Of a DNA stretch of 64,000 nt, positions 43,137-53,214 are shown in pieces. Source of the DNA: an uncultured Glaciecola sp. (lineage in GTDB: Bacteria; Pseudomonadota; Gammaproteobacteria; Enterobacterales; Alteromonadaceae); NCBI RefSeq assembly GCF_937770335.1, contig NZ_CALJHY010000007.1, forward strand, positions 1 through 64,000. The letters run 5' to 3'. The notes beneath the pieces are model-generated. The model was not told the origin of the DNA, did not search any database, and saw only the letters and a list, made by a program, of their open reading frames with translations. Every line of letters begins with the position of its first letter. Positions within the stretch are counted from its first letter, which is position 1. A program made the position numbers and the translations under genes.

Positions 43137-45307
43137 TTGAAATTATTGTCGAGTCACGATTTTAGCTTATTACCTGGTCAAGTCTCTCCATTTGGTGCGA
43201 CTTTACAGAGCGATGGTTGCAACTTTTCAATTTACTGCCCTGATGCTCAAGATGTCTACCTGTGCATGTTCGATGAAACTGATATTGAAGTGGCGCAAAT
43301 AAAGCTTGAACAGCGTATGCAGTCAAAATGGTTTGGCTTTATTACAAACATCAAAAAAGGGCAAAAATACGCTTACAGAGTGAATTCAAAACCGTATTGT
43401 AAAGTCAATTCGGATATGGATTTAGGGCGCTTACTTGTTGACCCCTATGCAAAGCAATTAAGCCATGCATTGAATTGGGACCGGGAGGCTTACTTAGGCG
43501 AAGCTAAGGTCTATTTTAGGCCAGTCTGTTATGGACAATCAAGCCTTCATTCCAAAGTCAATTGTGACTGCCTGCGCCGCTACCATGGAGGCTTTCTGAA
43601 AACCATTCTGTCCAGCTTGCGTAACCTTGTCAATAATGAGCATAAAAGCAGTACCCAGCAAGATAGGATCATATATGAAGCACACATCAAAGGGCTCACA
43701 CAATTACATCCCGATGTGCCTGATGAACACAAAGGCACGTACTTAGGTGCGTGCCATCCCAGTATTTTGGCGTTATTTAAGGAATTGGGCGTTACTTGTA
43801 TTCAGTTTTTACCTGTTTTTGCCTTTATGCCAGAACCTTTTATTACTGAAAAGGGATTAACTAATTATTGGGGGTATAACCCGATTAACTTTTTTAGTCC
43901 GGATCCTAGATATTGCGTGAAGGATGCACTGACTGAATGTAAGCATATGGTGAGTGAATATCAAAAAGCAGGTTTTGAAGTCATATTGGATGTTGTTTAT
44001 AATCACACGGCTGAAAGTGGCGAGCCTGGCAATATATTATCTTTTAAAGGCTTTTGTCACAAACACGCATACTTACAAACTAAAAATGACGAGTTAAACA
44101 CGTCAACTTATATCAATTACTCAGGCTGCGGTAATACGGTAAACTCTGCAAATACCTACATGATGACCCTCATTATAGATTCACTGCGATATTGGGTAAC
44201 TGAAATCGGGGGTTAGCGGCTTTAGGTTTGATCTGGCGGCCTCTTTAGGTCGTGAACCACTCAATTTTCATGCAGATGCTGCGGTATTTAAAATACTCAG
44301 ACAAGACCCTATTCTAAAAAATGTAGTTATGATAGCTGAGCCTTGGGACATTGGGCCTGGCGGTTATCAACTGGGTCAATTTCCAGATTACTGGCTTGAA
44401 GTTAATGATAAATATAGAGATTCAGTGCGAGGATTTTGGCGCTCAGATACGGGGCTAAAAGCCAGTTTTGCTACTCGCTTTATGGGCTCTAGAGACGTTT
44501 TTCCAAAAGGCGTTAGGCCGATGCAAACTAGTGTTAACAATATAACTTATCATGACGGTTTCACGTTGCATGATCTGGTTAGCTATTCACAAAAGCATAA
44601 CCTCGCAAACTTAGAAGACAATCATGACGGCCACAATCATAACCAGAGTGATAATTACGGTGTAGAAGGGGAAAACAACCGACATTGCTATTTTGTCTTT
44701 ACGGGAAAAGCAAAAACGTAACTTGTTTACCACTCTAATTCTATCTCAAGGCACCCCACATATATTAGGTGGTGATGAGTTGAGCCGAACCCAAAAAGGC
44801 AACAACAATGCTTATTGTCAGGACAACGAACTGAATTGGTTAAATTGGCAACTAGATGAAACGCAGTCAGCATTTCTCGCGTTTAGGCCAATACGTGATT
44901 GCGCTGCGAAAAAACAATCCATTGTTAAGCCGAATGATGTTTGAAGATGATCAGTTTTGATAATGAAGTTAATATTGAAACGACTGACTGGTACCGAGTA
45001 GATGGTACATTTAAGCGAGATCAAGACTGGACTAATGATAGCCATCATTGTTTTGCATTGCACTTAGTGGGCGATACTAGCTCATTAGGCGACCCGTCTG
45101 ATGTCGTCTTTCAAGAGTGGCTTTACGTTGTTAATAGCTCTAAAGAAAATGTTGAATTTAATTTACCGTTATTGTTGAACACTCAAGATTGGAAATGTGT
45201 GCTGTGATACAGCACAGAGTGATGTCGCACAATATAGCGCACATCAGGTCAGTCCGCTGTTCATGATGAAATCGCGTAGTTTTTGTTTGTTAAAACTGAA
45301 TGACTGA
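43137..45307 (+). pseudogene. glgX: Glycogen debranching enzyme GlgX, five frameshifts
   Basis: GlgX cleaves alpha-1,6 branches of phosphorylase-trimmed glycogen. The gene spans about 720 codons but every break needs one base removed: the G5 run at 44208-44212, near 44679-44680, 44886-44889, the T4 run at 44955-44958, and near 45205. Corrected, it reads YEAHIKGLT, WGYNPINFFSPDPRY, ILDVVYNHTAESGE, then after the first break SGFRFDLAASLGRE with the nucleophile Asp, and MIAEPWDIGPGGYQLGQFP. The last break restores VLDTAQ and a C-terminus ending at 45307. The TTG start at 43137 is in frame; an ATG at 43133 would be too if the T3 run were one shorter. Confidence 0.8.
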
Positions 45308-45425
45308 GGCTGCGTTGAATGCAGTTTAAGTTTATTCGGATATAAAAGAAATCGTTAAAGCTGTTTATCCAGTTGTACTTTGAGTGGTATGATCTTGTTT
45401 CGATTAACAGTTAAGAGAGCCATGC

Positions 45426-46988
45426 ATGAGTGCATCATCCGCAAATCCCGAAAAAAATGAAGAATCAACCTTATGTGATATAGGGTTTATAGGATTGGGA
45501 GTGATGGGAAAAAAACCTCACGCTTAATTTAGTTGATAACGGCTATAAAGTGGCTTGTTTCGACCTCGATCAGAGTAAAATAGACGCGATCTTAAGTCAG
45601 GACGAGCTAGAGCGAAAAACGCCTGAACCACGCGTTGTTGGCTGTCGTTCATATACCGAATTGTTAAAAAACCTAAAAGCGCCTCATACTATTATAGTTT
45701 CTGTTCCCGCTGGTGAACCCGGTTGACCATGTTTGTCATCACTTAATTGATGCAGGTGTTCAAGCCGACGATATTGTTGTAGACACCGGAAATAGCCTTT
45801 GGACCGACTCGGTCGAGCGTGAGGCCAAATACAAAGGCAAGTTCATATTCTTTTCTACCGCTGTTTCTGGCGGTGAGGTTGGTGCTCGTTTTGGACCCTT
45901 CACTTATGCCATCGGGTGATCCATATGCATGGACTCGTATTGAGCCTATTTGGAAAGCGATAGCCGCGAAAGTTGACCCTAAGACAAGCTTGCCTATTGA
46001 GTCTTATGAGCCAGGTAAGCCAGTCACAGAGGGCGAACCATGCACCACTTACATCGGTCCTGTTGGCGCTGGGCATTATGTGAAGATGGTTCACAATGGC
46101 ATCGAGTATGCTGATATGCAGCTTATTTGTGAGGCTTATCACATTATGCGTAATGGGCTTGATATGAGTCCTAAAGAAATTGCGCAAACATATCGAGAAT
46201 GGAATAAGGGTGAATTAAATAGTTATCTTATTGAAATAAGTGCAGAAGTGTTAGACCAGGTTGATCCTGAAACGGGTGCGGCACTTGTTGACGTGATTAT
46301 GGACAAAGCTGGGCAAAAAGGAACTGGTTTATGGACAGCTGTTAGTGCTTTGCAAGTAGGAAGTCCGGCGCAAACTATTACACAGGCTGTTTTTGCTAGA
46401 AGCTTGTCTGCTTTCAAGGAAGAACGTGTTATTGCTAGTCAAAAGCTGTCAGGTCCGGATCCTTCAATGACCCAAATTGAGTCTAAAGAAACGGTCATAA
46501 AACAGTTACATGATGCTCTTTATTGTTCGAAAATATGTGCTTATGCTCAAGGTTTTCAGCTAATGAATATTGCTGCTAAAGAACACGGTTGGAAATTAGA
46601 TTTTGCTGAAATTGCTAAAATTTGGCGTGCTGGTTGTATAATACGTGCTGTTTTTCTGCAATCTATTACTAAAGCTTATGAAAATGACGAACACTTAGAA
46701 AATTTGTTATTGGATCCATTCTTTATCGAGCAAATAAAGAAATATCAATCAAATTGGCGCAAAGCGATAGCGTCTGCAACAATTGCTGGTATACCTTGCC
46801 CAGCGATGTCTTCATCTTTAAGTTACTATGATTCATACCGCTGCGATGTATTGCCTGCTAATCTATTGCAAGGTCAACGTGATTTTTTTGGTGCTCATAC
46901 TTTTTCACGTGTTGATAAACCAGAAAGTAAAAAATACCATATAGAATGGAATAGCCCTGACAGACCTCAAGTTATCATTAAAAGGTAA
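45426..46988 (+). pseudogene. gnd: 6-phosphogluconate dehydrogenase, three frameshifts
   Basis: Gnd oxidatively decarboxylates 6-phosphogluconate to ribulose 5-phosphate. The gene is complete in length (about 520 residues) but three single-base insertions break it: the A7 run at 45509-45515, CCC at 45718-45720, and CCC at 45896-45898. Removing one base at each restores GFIGLGVMGKNLTLNLVDNGY, VSVPAGEPVDHV and GARFGPSLMPSGDPYAW. The rest is uninterrupted and normal: CTTYIGPVGAGHYVKMVHNGIEY with the catalytic Lys, KGTGLWTAVSAL, and IIRAVFLQSITKAY. If the breaks are real the oxidative pentose phosphate branch would be lost and 6-phosphogluconate would go only through Edd. Confidence 0.85.
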
Positions 46989-46993
46989 GCAAA

Positions 46994-47226
46994 ATGAGTG
47001 ATCCTTGTTTGACTCCGGATGCGGTTGGCCTTCATTTTTTGAACAGAGTGAAGATGCTAATGTGCTTTATCGTCCTGATAATTCTATAGGAATGCAACGA
47101 ACTGAAATTGTATGCAAAAATTGTGATGCGCATTTAGGTCACGTGTTCGACGATGGTCCAAAACCAAATGGACAGAGATATTGCGTAAATTCAATATCGT
47201 TGAGTTTTAAAAACCAAGCAGATTAA
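46994..47226 (+). pseudogene. msrB: Methionine-R-sulfoxide reductase B, 5' part missing
   Basis: The C-terminal 73 residues of MsrB are in one frame from 47005: [37 protein letters not shown] and the nucleophile Cys in RYCVNS. The N-terminal half, with the first CxxC of the zinc site, is absent. An ATG at 46994 with AAGGTAAGC before it is out of frame with the rest. It looks like the original msrB start joined to an internal position by a deletion of roughly 150-180 bp. It cannot make a normal enzyme as written. It directly follows gnd. Confidence 0.8.
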
Positions 47227-47667
47227 GTGAAATTAATTTAATTACGCTTTTTTTGATGTAAGTTTGTTACATCTGATTTTTTTACTTCGTGGGCACTACT
47301 CAAAGTGCCCATTTACCTCTTAGTCCTATTAATTTTAACAATAGTGATTTGTAATCAGTTGGTTACGCTCCCACTTTTATAATTAATCCAATTTTTTTTA
47401 TCTTCTTTGAATAATCCAATCTTTTTTAGCTTCTTTTATAAGCACCTACTTTCTTAAAAATATCAATTCTATGCGGTGTTTGTAGACAAATTACAAACAT
47501 AATCACGTTGATCTTAAGATATTCTAAAAATGTGAAATTTATCAACAATTTGGCATAACTCAATGGATTGCATAGAATGCGCACAGCAATTCGAGCATTG
47601 CCGTTTATGACGCGCGATATTGGACAGTTAATAGCAACATTTAAACTATGTTTAGAGGGCACTTTGC
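47227..47667. other. Intergenic region between msrB and the second GAPDH
   Basis: 440 bp with no supportable gene. A GGGCAC/GTGCCC hairpin at 47291-47310 may end transcription from msrB. An imperfect direct repeat (24 bases, two differences) is listed separately. The rest is AT-rich and should contain the promoter of the gene at 47668. Confidence 0.5.
47385..47436. repeat. Imperfect tandem repeat, 28-bp period
   Basis: AATCCAAT followed by a T-run and CTTCTTT occurs twice, at 47385-47408 and 47413-47436, with two differences over 24 bases. It is probably a local duplication. No function is evident. Confidence 0.6.
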
Positions 47668-49152
47668 ATGAATCAGCAGTTCGAACAGGAATTATTATCT
47701 AGTTGGCAAGAAAGACAGGAATTTGCCGAGAAAATGCTACCTATCATTGGTCGTCTTTATCGTAACCATTGTGTGGAAATTACAGTATATGGTCGCACAT
47801 TGCTGAATGCTAGCGCCATTGATGTCATTAAGGCACATCGCACAGTGCGGCGCCATGAAGGCGAAAAGCTGCGTTTAAGAGAAAGTTGGCCTATACTCGA
47901 AGCTGTTAGTAAAATGCAATTGGCTCCGGTAGAAATTGATATAGGTAAGCTAGCGTTTGATTTCTATTATGCTGATAAAACAGGCAAAGCGAATGATGGG
48001 AAAAACAGAACGGATTTGCAAGCTTATCTAAATGAAGAGCTAAAAGAAGTTCATAACGCTGCTGATAATCATCAGGCTACCGATGTGGTTTTATACGGTT
48101 TTGGTCGTATTGGACGCTTATTGGCTAGACTGCTCATTGAACGTCAAGGTAAGAATAATAAACTCAGACTGCGTGCCATTGTTGTGCGTGGTGGTAGAGA
48201 AGGCGATTTGGAAAAACGAGCAAGCTTATTGCGCCGTGACTCGGTGCATGGCCCCTTTAATGGGAGCATTACGATTGATGAAGAACGTAAAGCGATTAAA
48301 GCCAACGGCTCTTATATTCAAGTCATATATGCGAACAGTCCTGATGAAATTGATTACACCCAGTATGGTATCAACAACGCAATTATCGTAGATAATACGG
48401 GGATGTGGCGTGATGAAGAAGGTTTGGGTCTGCACCTGAAGTCAAAGGGTGTGGCTAAAGTATTGTTAACAGCACCGGGTAAAGGCGATATAAAGAATAT
48501 CGTACATGGCGTTAATGATAACGACATATTGGCTACAGACAAAATATTGTCGGCAGCGAGTTGCACCACTAATGCAATCACTCCTGTGTTAAAGGCATTG
48601 GACGAAAAGTATGGCATTGAAAATGGACATGTTGAAACTGTTCATTCATTTACCAATGATCAGAACTTGATCGACAATTATCACAAGGCTGATAGACGAG
48701 GTCGCAGTGCATCATTGAATATGGTGATTACTGAAACAGGTGCAGCCAAAGCCGTTGCGAAAGCTTATCCGCAGCTTGCTGGCAAATTAACGGGTAACGC
48801 GATAAGAGTTCCGACACCGAATGTATCTATGGCGATTTTAAACTTAAACTTAAAATCAGTAACAGATAAGGAAAGTATCAACAACTATCTGCAAACAGTC
48901 AGTTTATTCTCTGACTTGCAACACCAGATCGACTTCACTGCATCAAAAGAAATCGTGTCAACAGATTTAGTGGGTACAAGAGCTGCTGGTGTTGTTGATT
49001 CGCTAGCTACTATTGTTGCCGAAAATCGTGCAACATTATATGTATGGTATGACAACGAGTTCGGCTATAGCTGTCAGGTTATGCGAGTAGTAAGAGACAT
49101 GGCTGGATTAAAGTATCCACTGGTCCCTCAAGTTAATATAGTGGGAGCTTGA
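47668..49152 (+). CDS. Long-form glyceraldehyde-3-phosphate dehydrogenase
   Basis: A 494-residue GAPDH with about 135 extra residues before the NAD-binding [16 protein letters not shown] motif. The catalytic Cys is in SAASCTTNAITP near 297 and the base His in VETVHSFTNDQ. The N-terminal helical extension is typical of a second GAPDH found in Vibrio, Shewanella and Alteromonas relatives. In those it is thought to serve gluconeogenesis or NADP-linked flux, but cofactor preference cannot be settled here. An in-frame ATG follows AGAGGGC. It is monocistronic. Confidence 0.9.
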   Translation: MNQQFEQELLSSWQERQEFAEKMLPIIGRLYRNHCVEITVYGRTLLNASAIDVIKAHRTVRRHEGEKLRLRESWPILEAVSKMQLAPVEIDIGKLAFDFYYADKTGKANDGKNRTDLQAYLNEELKEVHNAADNHQATDVVLYGFGRIGRLLARLLIERQGKNNKLRLRAIVVRGGREGDLEKRASLLRRDSVHGPFNGSITIDEERKAIKANGSYIQVIYANSPDEIDYTQYGINNAIIVDNTGMWRDEEGLGLHLKSKGVAKVLLTAPGKGDIKNIVHGVNDNDILATDKILSAASCTTNAITPVLKALDEKYGIENGHVETVHSFTNDQNLIDNYHKADRRGRSASLNMVITETGAAKAVAKAYPQLAGKLTGNAIRVPTPNVSMAILNLNLKSVTDKESINNYLQTVSLFSDLQHQIDFTASKEIVSTDLVGTRAAGVVDSLATIVAENRATLYVWYDNEFGYSCQVMRVVRDMAGLKYPLVPQVNIVGA

Positions 49153-49181
49153 TTCAAGTCGGTTGAAATTTTTGGTAACGT

Positions 49182-49205
49182 TGCCGTGTCTTATTAAGAT
49201 ACGGC
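49182..49205 (+). terminator. Hairpin after the long GAPDH
   Basis: The inverted repeat GCCGTGTCTTA / AGATACGGC (one G-T pair) lies about 30 bp after the stop. It has no T-run, so termination is only likely. Confidence 0.5.
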
Positions 49206-49257
49206 GACAAGCCATTATTTACATCGGTTACGACCGGTAATAACACTTGGAAAAAAC

Positions 49258-49764
49258 TTGGATATTAAATCGTTTTTAAAAAAAAGCTCATGGACTCGAG
49301 ACATCCTCATCGGTGTAATTATTATCACCGGCTTTATGGCATATCAAAATCGTAACCTTTTAGAGGATGACGGTTCTATTCAAATTTCTGCACAAAACTT
49401 TATTCAGCTAAATGGTGAAATGTATTCTCTTGAGCCCAGTGATAAAAAAACACTGCTCTACTTTTTTGCGCCTTGGTGCACTGTTTGTAAAATGAGCATC
49501 GGCAATTTAGATGTTGTAGACACTGACGACTTTAATGTTGTCCGAGTTGCCTTGGATTATCAATCAGTAGAAGAAATACATGCTTTTGCAAAAGACGCGG
49601 GTGTGCAGGGTACTGTTTTACTTGGTGGAGAGCCGCACAAGAAACGTTTTAATATCAGCGGATATCCAACGTACTACATATTAAATGAAAACTTACAGGT
49701 GATTAAACATGATATGGGTTACAGCACATCATTGGGTCTAAAATTAAGAACTGAAACTCTGTAA
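49258..49764 (+). CDS. Membrane-anchored TlpA/thioredoxin-like protein
   Basis: A 168-residue protein with one N-terminal membrane anchor (about 15-30) and a periplasmic thioredoxin fold. The redox motif is WCTVC at residues 73-77 (LYFFAPWCTVCKMS), and the cis-Pro region is ISGYPTYYIL. CTVC differs from the CGPC of thioredoxin and is nearer to TlpA/DsbE-like reductants. The TTG at 49258 is the only start that keeps the anchor; TTGGAAAAAAC lies just before it. Its partner is unknown. Confidence 0.82.
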   Translation: MDIKSFLKKSSWTRDILIGVIIITGFMAYQNRNLLEDDGSIQISAQNFIQLNGEMYSLEPSDKKTLLYFFAPWCTVCKMSIGNLDVVDTDDFNVVRVALDYQSVEEIHAFAKDAGVQGTVLLGGEPHKKRFNISGYPTYYILNENLQVIKHDMGYSTSLGLKLRTETL

Positions 49765-49897
49765 ATATCTCAATTAGTGTTTTTTTGAAATAAAATTTGA
49801 CTACTGAGCTAATTAAACGATAGAAATGCGCTTAACTTTATTACCGAATAAAATTGCGTATGGTAAAGTAGGCCAAAAGTAGGAATAGAGCCTTAAA

Positions 49898-51025
49898 ATG
49901 ATAATAACTAGCCAATTCGACAGCGGTAATATTCGAGTTATTCAAGCCACAGATCCTCAAAATATTAAGTTAGCCATAAATCCTGATAACGGTTCAGCAT
50001 TTTATCAATGGTTTCACTTTAAATTACAATCAACTAAATTTGTAGAACATAAAATAGTTATTACTGACTTAGATAAGTCTGCTTACCCTGACGGATGGCC
50101 CGGTTATCAAGCAGTGGCGTCTTATGACCGTGAAGAATGGTTTAGAGTTGATACGGAATTCGACGGTAACAACCTGACTTTTGACTTTGTGCCTGAATAT
50201 GACTCCGTATACTTTGCATATTTTACGCCTTATAGCTATGAGCGTCATCAAGACTTCATTTCAGCTGCGCAAATGTCGTTTGATTGTGAGCTAAGACATA
50301 TTGGTTTTACATTAGATAAACGTGACATGTCCTTGTTAGTAATAGGCGAGGAAGCGGCGGGGAAAAATAAAATTTGGGTAACGGCAAGACAACACCCCGG
50401 TGAGTCTATGGCTGAGTGGTTAGTTGAAGGTTTGGTCCGCCGTTTATTGGATGAGGACGATGGTGTTGCAAAACAGTTACTCGAAGACAACGTTTTTTAT
50501 GTAATCCCTAATATGAATCCAGATGGGTCAGCACGTGGTCACCTGCGCACTAATGCCATTGGTACTAATTTAAATAGAGAATGGGAGCATCCTAGCGCAG
50601 AAAAAAGTCCGGAAGTATTGTACACACTGCAAGCGATGGATAAATATGGCGTTGATATGTTTTTAGATATCCATGGGGACGAATCATTACCCTATAATTT
50701 TGTTGCTGGATGCGAAGGTAATACGAATTATAACGAGCGCTTAAAAATGCTCGAGAATCGTTTCAAAGAAGCATTAATGTTAGCGACGCCAGAATTTCAA
50801 GATGTTCATGGATATGACAAGGACGAACCGGGCACAGGAAATATTACCATTGCTTGTAATGCAGTTGGGCACCGTTACGATTGCCTTTCATACACACTAG
50901 AAATGCCGTTTAAAGATAATAATAATTTGCCAGATCCAACTTATGGATGGTCTGCGCCGCGCTGTCAGCAGTTAGGTGAAGATTTATTGATTGCAGTAAG
51001 AGCCGTGAGTAGCACACTGCGGTAA
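49898..51025 (+). CDS. M14-family cytosolic zinc carboxypeptidase
   Basis: A 375-residue protein of the M14 cytosolic carboxypeptidase group. It has an N-terminal beta-sandwich (about 1-120) typical of the CCP type. Zinc ligands are the His and Glu of TARQHPGES near 165 and the His of LDIHGDE near 261. The catalytic Glu is in SYTLEMPF near 333, and substrate Arg/Asn residues are in LNREWEHP. There is no signal peptide. Bacterial members' substrates are mostly unknown; eukaryotic relatives remove C-terminal Glu residues. It is monocistronic. Confidence 0.88.
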   Translation: MIITSQFDSGNIRVIQATDPQNIKLAINPDNGSAFYQWFHFKLQSTKFVEHKIVITDLDKSAYPDGWPGYQAVASYDREEWFRVDTEFDGNNLTFDFVPEYDSVYFAYFTPYSYERHQDFISAAQMSFDCELRHIGFTLDKRDMSLLVIGEEAAGKNKIWVTARQHPGESMAEWLVEGLVRRLLDEDDGVAKQLLEDNVFYVIPNMNPDGSARGHLRTNAIGTNLNREWEHPSAEKSPEVLYTLQAMDKYGVDMFLDIHGDESLPYNFVAGCEGNTNYNERLKMLENRFKEALMLATPEFQDVHGYDKDEPGTGNITIACNAVGHRYDCLSYTLEMPFKDNNNLPDPTYGWSAPRCQQLGEDLLIAVRAVSSTLR

Positions 51026-51116
51026 TTTACCAAGTAGCTAACAAATTATGCTAATGTTGTTAACGCTTAAACAAAATTAACCGTAAAAATAAAAATAAAA
51101 ACAAGAGGATATAATT

Positions 51117-52778
51117 TTGGAAGGATTATTAGGTTTTTTTAATCTGCTCGATGGATTTTTGGGCAGTGCTTTTTGGTTTCCTTATGCGCTCTTAGGTGTA
51201 GGTGCATTCTTCACTATTTATCTTAAATTTCCGCAAATAAGATTTTTTAAGCACGCTTGGTTAGTCGTTACCGGTAAATATGATAAAGCCGATGAACCAG
51301 GCGATACGACCCATTTTAGGGCCTTAACGACTGCGCTCTCTGGTACCGTTGGTACTGGTAATATTAGTGGTGTTGCTTTTGCTATTTTCCTTGGTGGTCC
51401 AGCCGCATTGTTTTGGATGTGGGCAACTGCATTTTTAGGAATGACGACAAAATTTGTAGAAGTAACACTTTCACATAAATACCGTGTTAAAACTGAAGAT
51501 GGCACAATGGCCGGTGGTCCAATGTATTATATGGATCGAAGACTGAACATGAAATGGTTGGCTGTTGCCTTCGCTGTTGCAACCGTAATCAGTTCTTTTG
51601 GCACGGGTAACTTGCCTCAAAGTAATGGTATTGCAACTAGTATGGAAGCAACATTTGGTTTCTCCCCCGTGGTTGTTGGTGCGATATTATCGATTTTACT
51701 TGGCCTTGTCATTTTAGGCGGTATCACGCGTATCGCTGCGGTAACAAGTCGAATTGTTCCGATTATGGCACTTATTTATATCATTGGTGCATTTGCTGTT
51801 ATTTTCGCTAATATAGAAAATGTTGGTCCTGCTTTTACGTCAGTAATCAGCGATGCATTTACTGGTTCTGCTGCTGCAGGTGGTTTTTTAGGCGCAACGC
51901 TTGCCTATGCTTTTAACCGCGGCGTAAACAGAGGTTTGTTTAGTAATGAAGCCGGTCAGGGTTCTGCTCCTATTGCACACGCAGCCGCCAAAACCAAAGA
52001 ACCTGTCTCTGAAGGAATGGTGTCTATTTTAGAGCCGTTCATCGATACTATTATTATTTGTACGCTCACAGGCTTAGTTATTTTGTCTTCTGGTGTATGG
52101 AAAGAGAAGCATCAAAATATATTTGATCGCTCTGATATGACCTTTATGGCTGGTCAATATGATGAGTCTAATAGTGATGATACGAATAAACTTTTCTTGC
52201 ATTTAAATAACGAGGAAGGTGAGGAAGTAACTAATTTTACAGGTGAAATTCAGGTATTAAATGGTACTGCTACGACAGGTGGTTTCACGCTGCTTAACAG
52301 TCGTTCATTTGCAGAAAATGTGACTTATAGCGTTGGATCTACAGAAGACCCATTCACCGGGATACTGAAAGTTGATGATGGTGCCTTAGTTAAACAGACT
52401 ATAATTGTAGAAGGTAAATCATTGGTTCACTCTGCCAACCTAACGGCAATTGCGTTTACGCGAGGCTACTTTGGTGAGTTTGGCAAGTATATAGTGTCTA
52501 TAGGCTTATTGTTATTTGCGTTTTCAACCGCAATTGCTTGGTCCTATTATGGCGACAGAGCGATGACATACTTGCTTGGACCACGCTCAGTCATGCCATA
52601 TCGGGTTATTTACTGTGCTGGCTTTTTCTGGGCTGCCATATCAGATACAACATTAGTTTGGGCGCTGTCAGCCGTTGCTATTGTGGTTATGACATTACCA
52701 AACTTGATCGGTATCATGATGCTGAGAAAAGAAATGAAAGAATCAATGAATGAATACTGGGATAAACACAAAAAATAA
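51117..52778 (+). CDS. Sodium:alanine symporter (AGCS family) with an inserted domain
   Basis: A 553-residue transporter of the alanine/glycine:cation symporter family, importing small neutral amino acids with Na+. Family blocks are [53 protein letters not shown] and [15 protein letters not shown]. Between two membrane segments, from about residue 327 to 440, lies an extra hydrophilic block rich in Asp, Asn and Thr that most members lack. The start is a TTG with AAGAGGAT before it. A terminator hairpin follows. Confidence 0.9.
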   Translation: MEGLLGFFNLLDGFLGSAFWFPYALLGVGAFFTIYLKFPQIRFFKHAWLVVTGKYDKADEPGDTTHFRALTTALSGTVGTGNISGVAFAIFLGGPAALFWMWATAFLGMTTKFVEVTLSHKYRVKTEDGTMAGGPMYYMDRRLNMKWLAVAFAVATVISSFGTGNLPQSNGIATSMEATFGFSPVVVGAILSILLGLVILGGITRIAAVTSRIVPIMALIYIIGAFAVIFANIENVGPAFTSVISDAFTGSAAAGGFLGATLAYAFNRGVNRGLFSNEAGQGSAPIAHAAAKTKEPVSEGMVSILEPFIDTIIICTLTGLVILSSGVWKEKHQNIFDRSDMTFMAGQYDESNSDDTNKLFLHLNNEEGEEVTNFTGEIQVLNGTATTGGFTLLNSRSFAENVTYSVGSTEDPFTGILKVDDGALVKQTIIVEGKSLVHSANLTAIAFTRGYFGEFGKYIVSIGLLLFAFSTAIAWSYYGDRAMTYLLGPRSVMPYRVIYCAGFFWAAISDTTLVWALSAVAIVVMTLPNLIGIMMLRKEMKESMNEYWDKHKK

Positions 52779-52796
52779 AAGGTAACTCAATATTAG

Positions 52797-52834
52797 AAAA
52801 AAAGGTTATTCGAATGGTCGATTAACCTTTTTTT
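52797..52834 (+). terminator. Rho-independent terminator after the symporter
   Basis: The stem AAAAAAAGGTTA (52797-52808) pairs with TAACCTTTTTTT (52823-52834) around a 14-base loop, ending in the T-run. Confidence 0.85.
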
Positions 52835-52888
52835 ACGTACTAGGTAAGTCAAATTAGTCCTTAGAACCAAATTTAAATGGAGACACGT

Positions 52889-53212
52889 ATGGCTATTACA
52901 GCATGCCCATCTTGTTCAAAACCTATTTCTGACAAAGCAAAGTCATGCAGTCATTGCGAATTTAATATTGGCAATGCAACGTTAGAAGATATGGAAAGAA
53001 AAGCAAAATTTGCACGTTATCAAGCGATGCAAAAGTTACAAAATCAATCAATGATCGCAATATTGATGTTTATAATCGGTTTCGGCCTTATATATTGGGG
53101 TGGATCTGAGCCCGGTGAAATTCAATATAACTTATCAATAGCTACCACCATCGTTGGTTTTGTTTGGTATACCGTAAATCGCGTCAGGCTTGCATTGGGA
53201 AAAAGGAAATAA
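52889..53212 (+). CDS. Zinc-ribbon membrane protein
   Basis: A 107-residue protein. An N-terminal zinc ribbon (C6PSC9 and C20SHC23) is followed by a charged helix and two membrane segments (about 49-66 and 77-96). The ATG at 52889 has GGAGACACGT before it, better than the ATG four codons upstream. No function is assigned. It lies just upstream of yeaC (2-bp gap) and so probably shares its operon. Confidence 0.8.
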   Translation: MAITACPSCSKPISDKAKSCSHCEFNIGNATLEDMERKAKFARYQAMQKLQNQSMIAILMFIIGFGLIYWGGSEPGEIQYNLSIATTIVGFVWYTVNRVRLALGKRK

Positions 53213-53214
53213 AC

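Noticed and set aside
44329-45207. Separate short genes within the glgX region (44329-44721, 44693-44944, 44941-45207)
   Set aside because: Their translations join end to end into one GlgX when single bases are removed, so they are pieces of one gene.
47426-47662. 78-codon minus-strand frame before the long GAPDH gene
   Set aside because: It covers the probable promoter, has no good ribosome site, and its translation resembles no protein I know.
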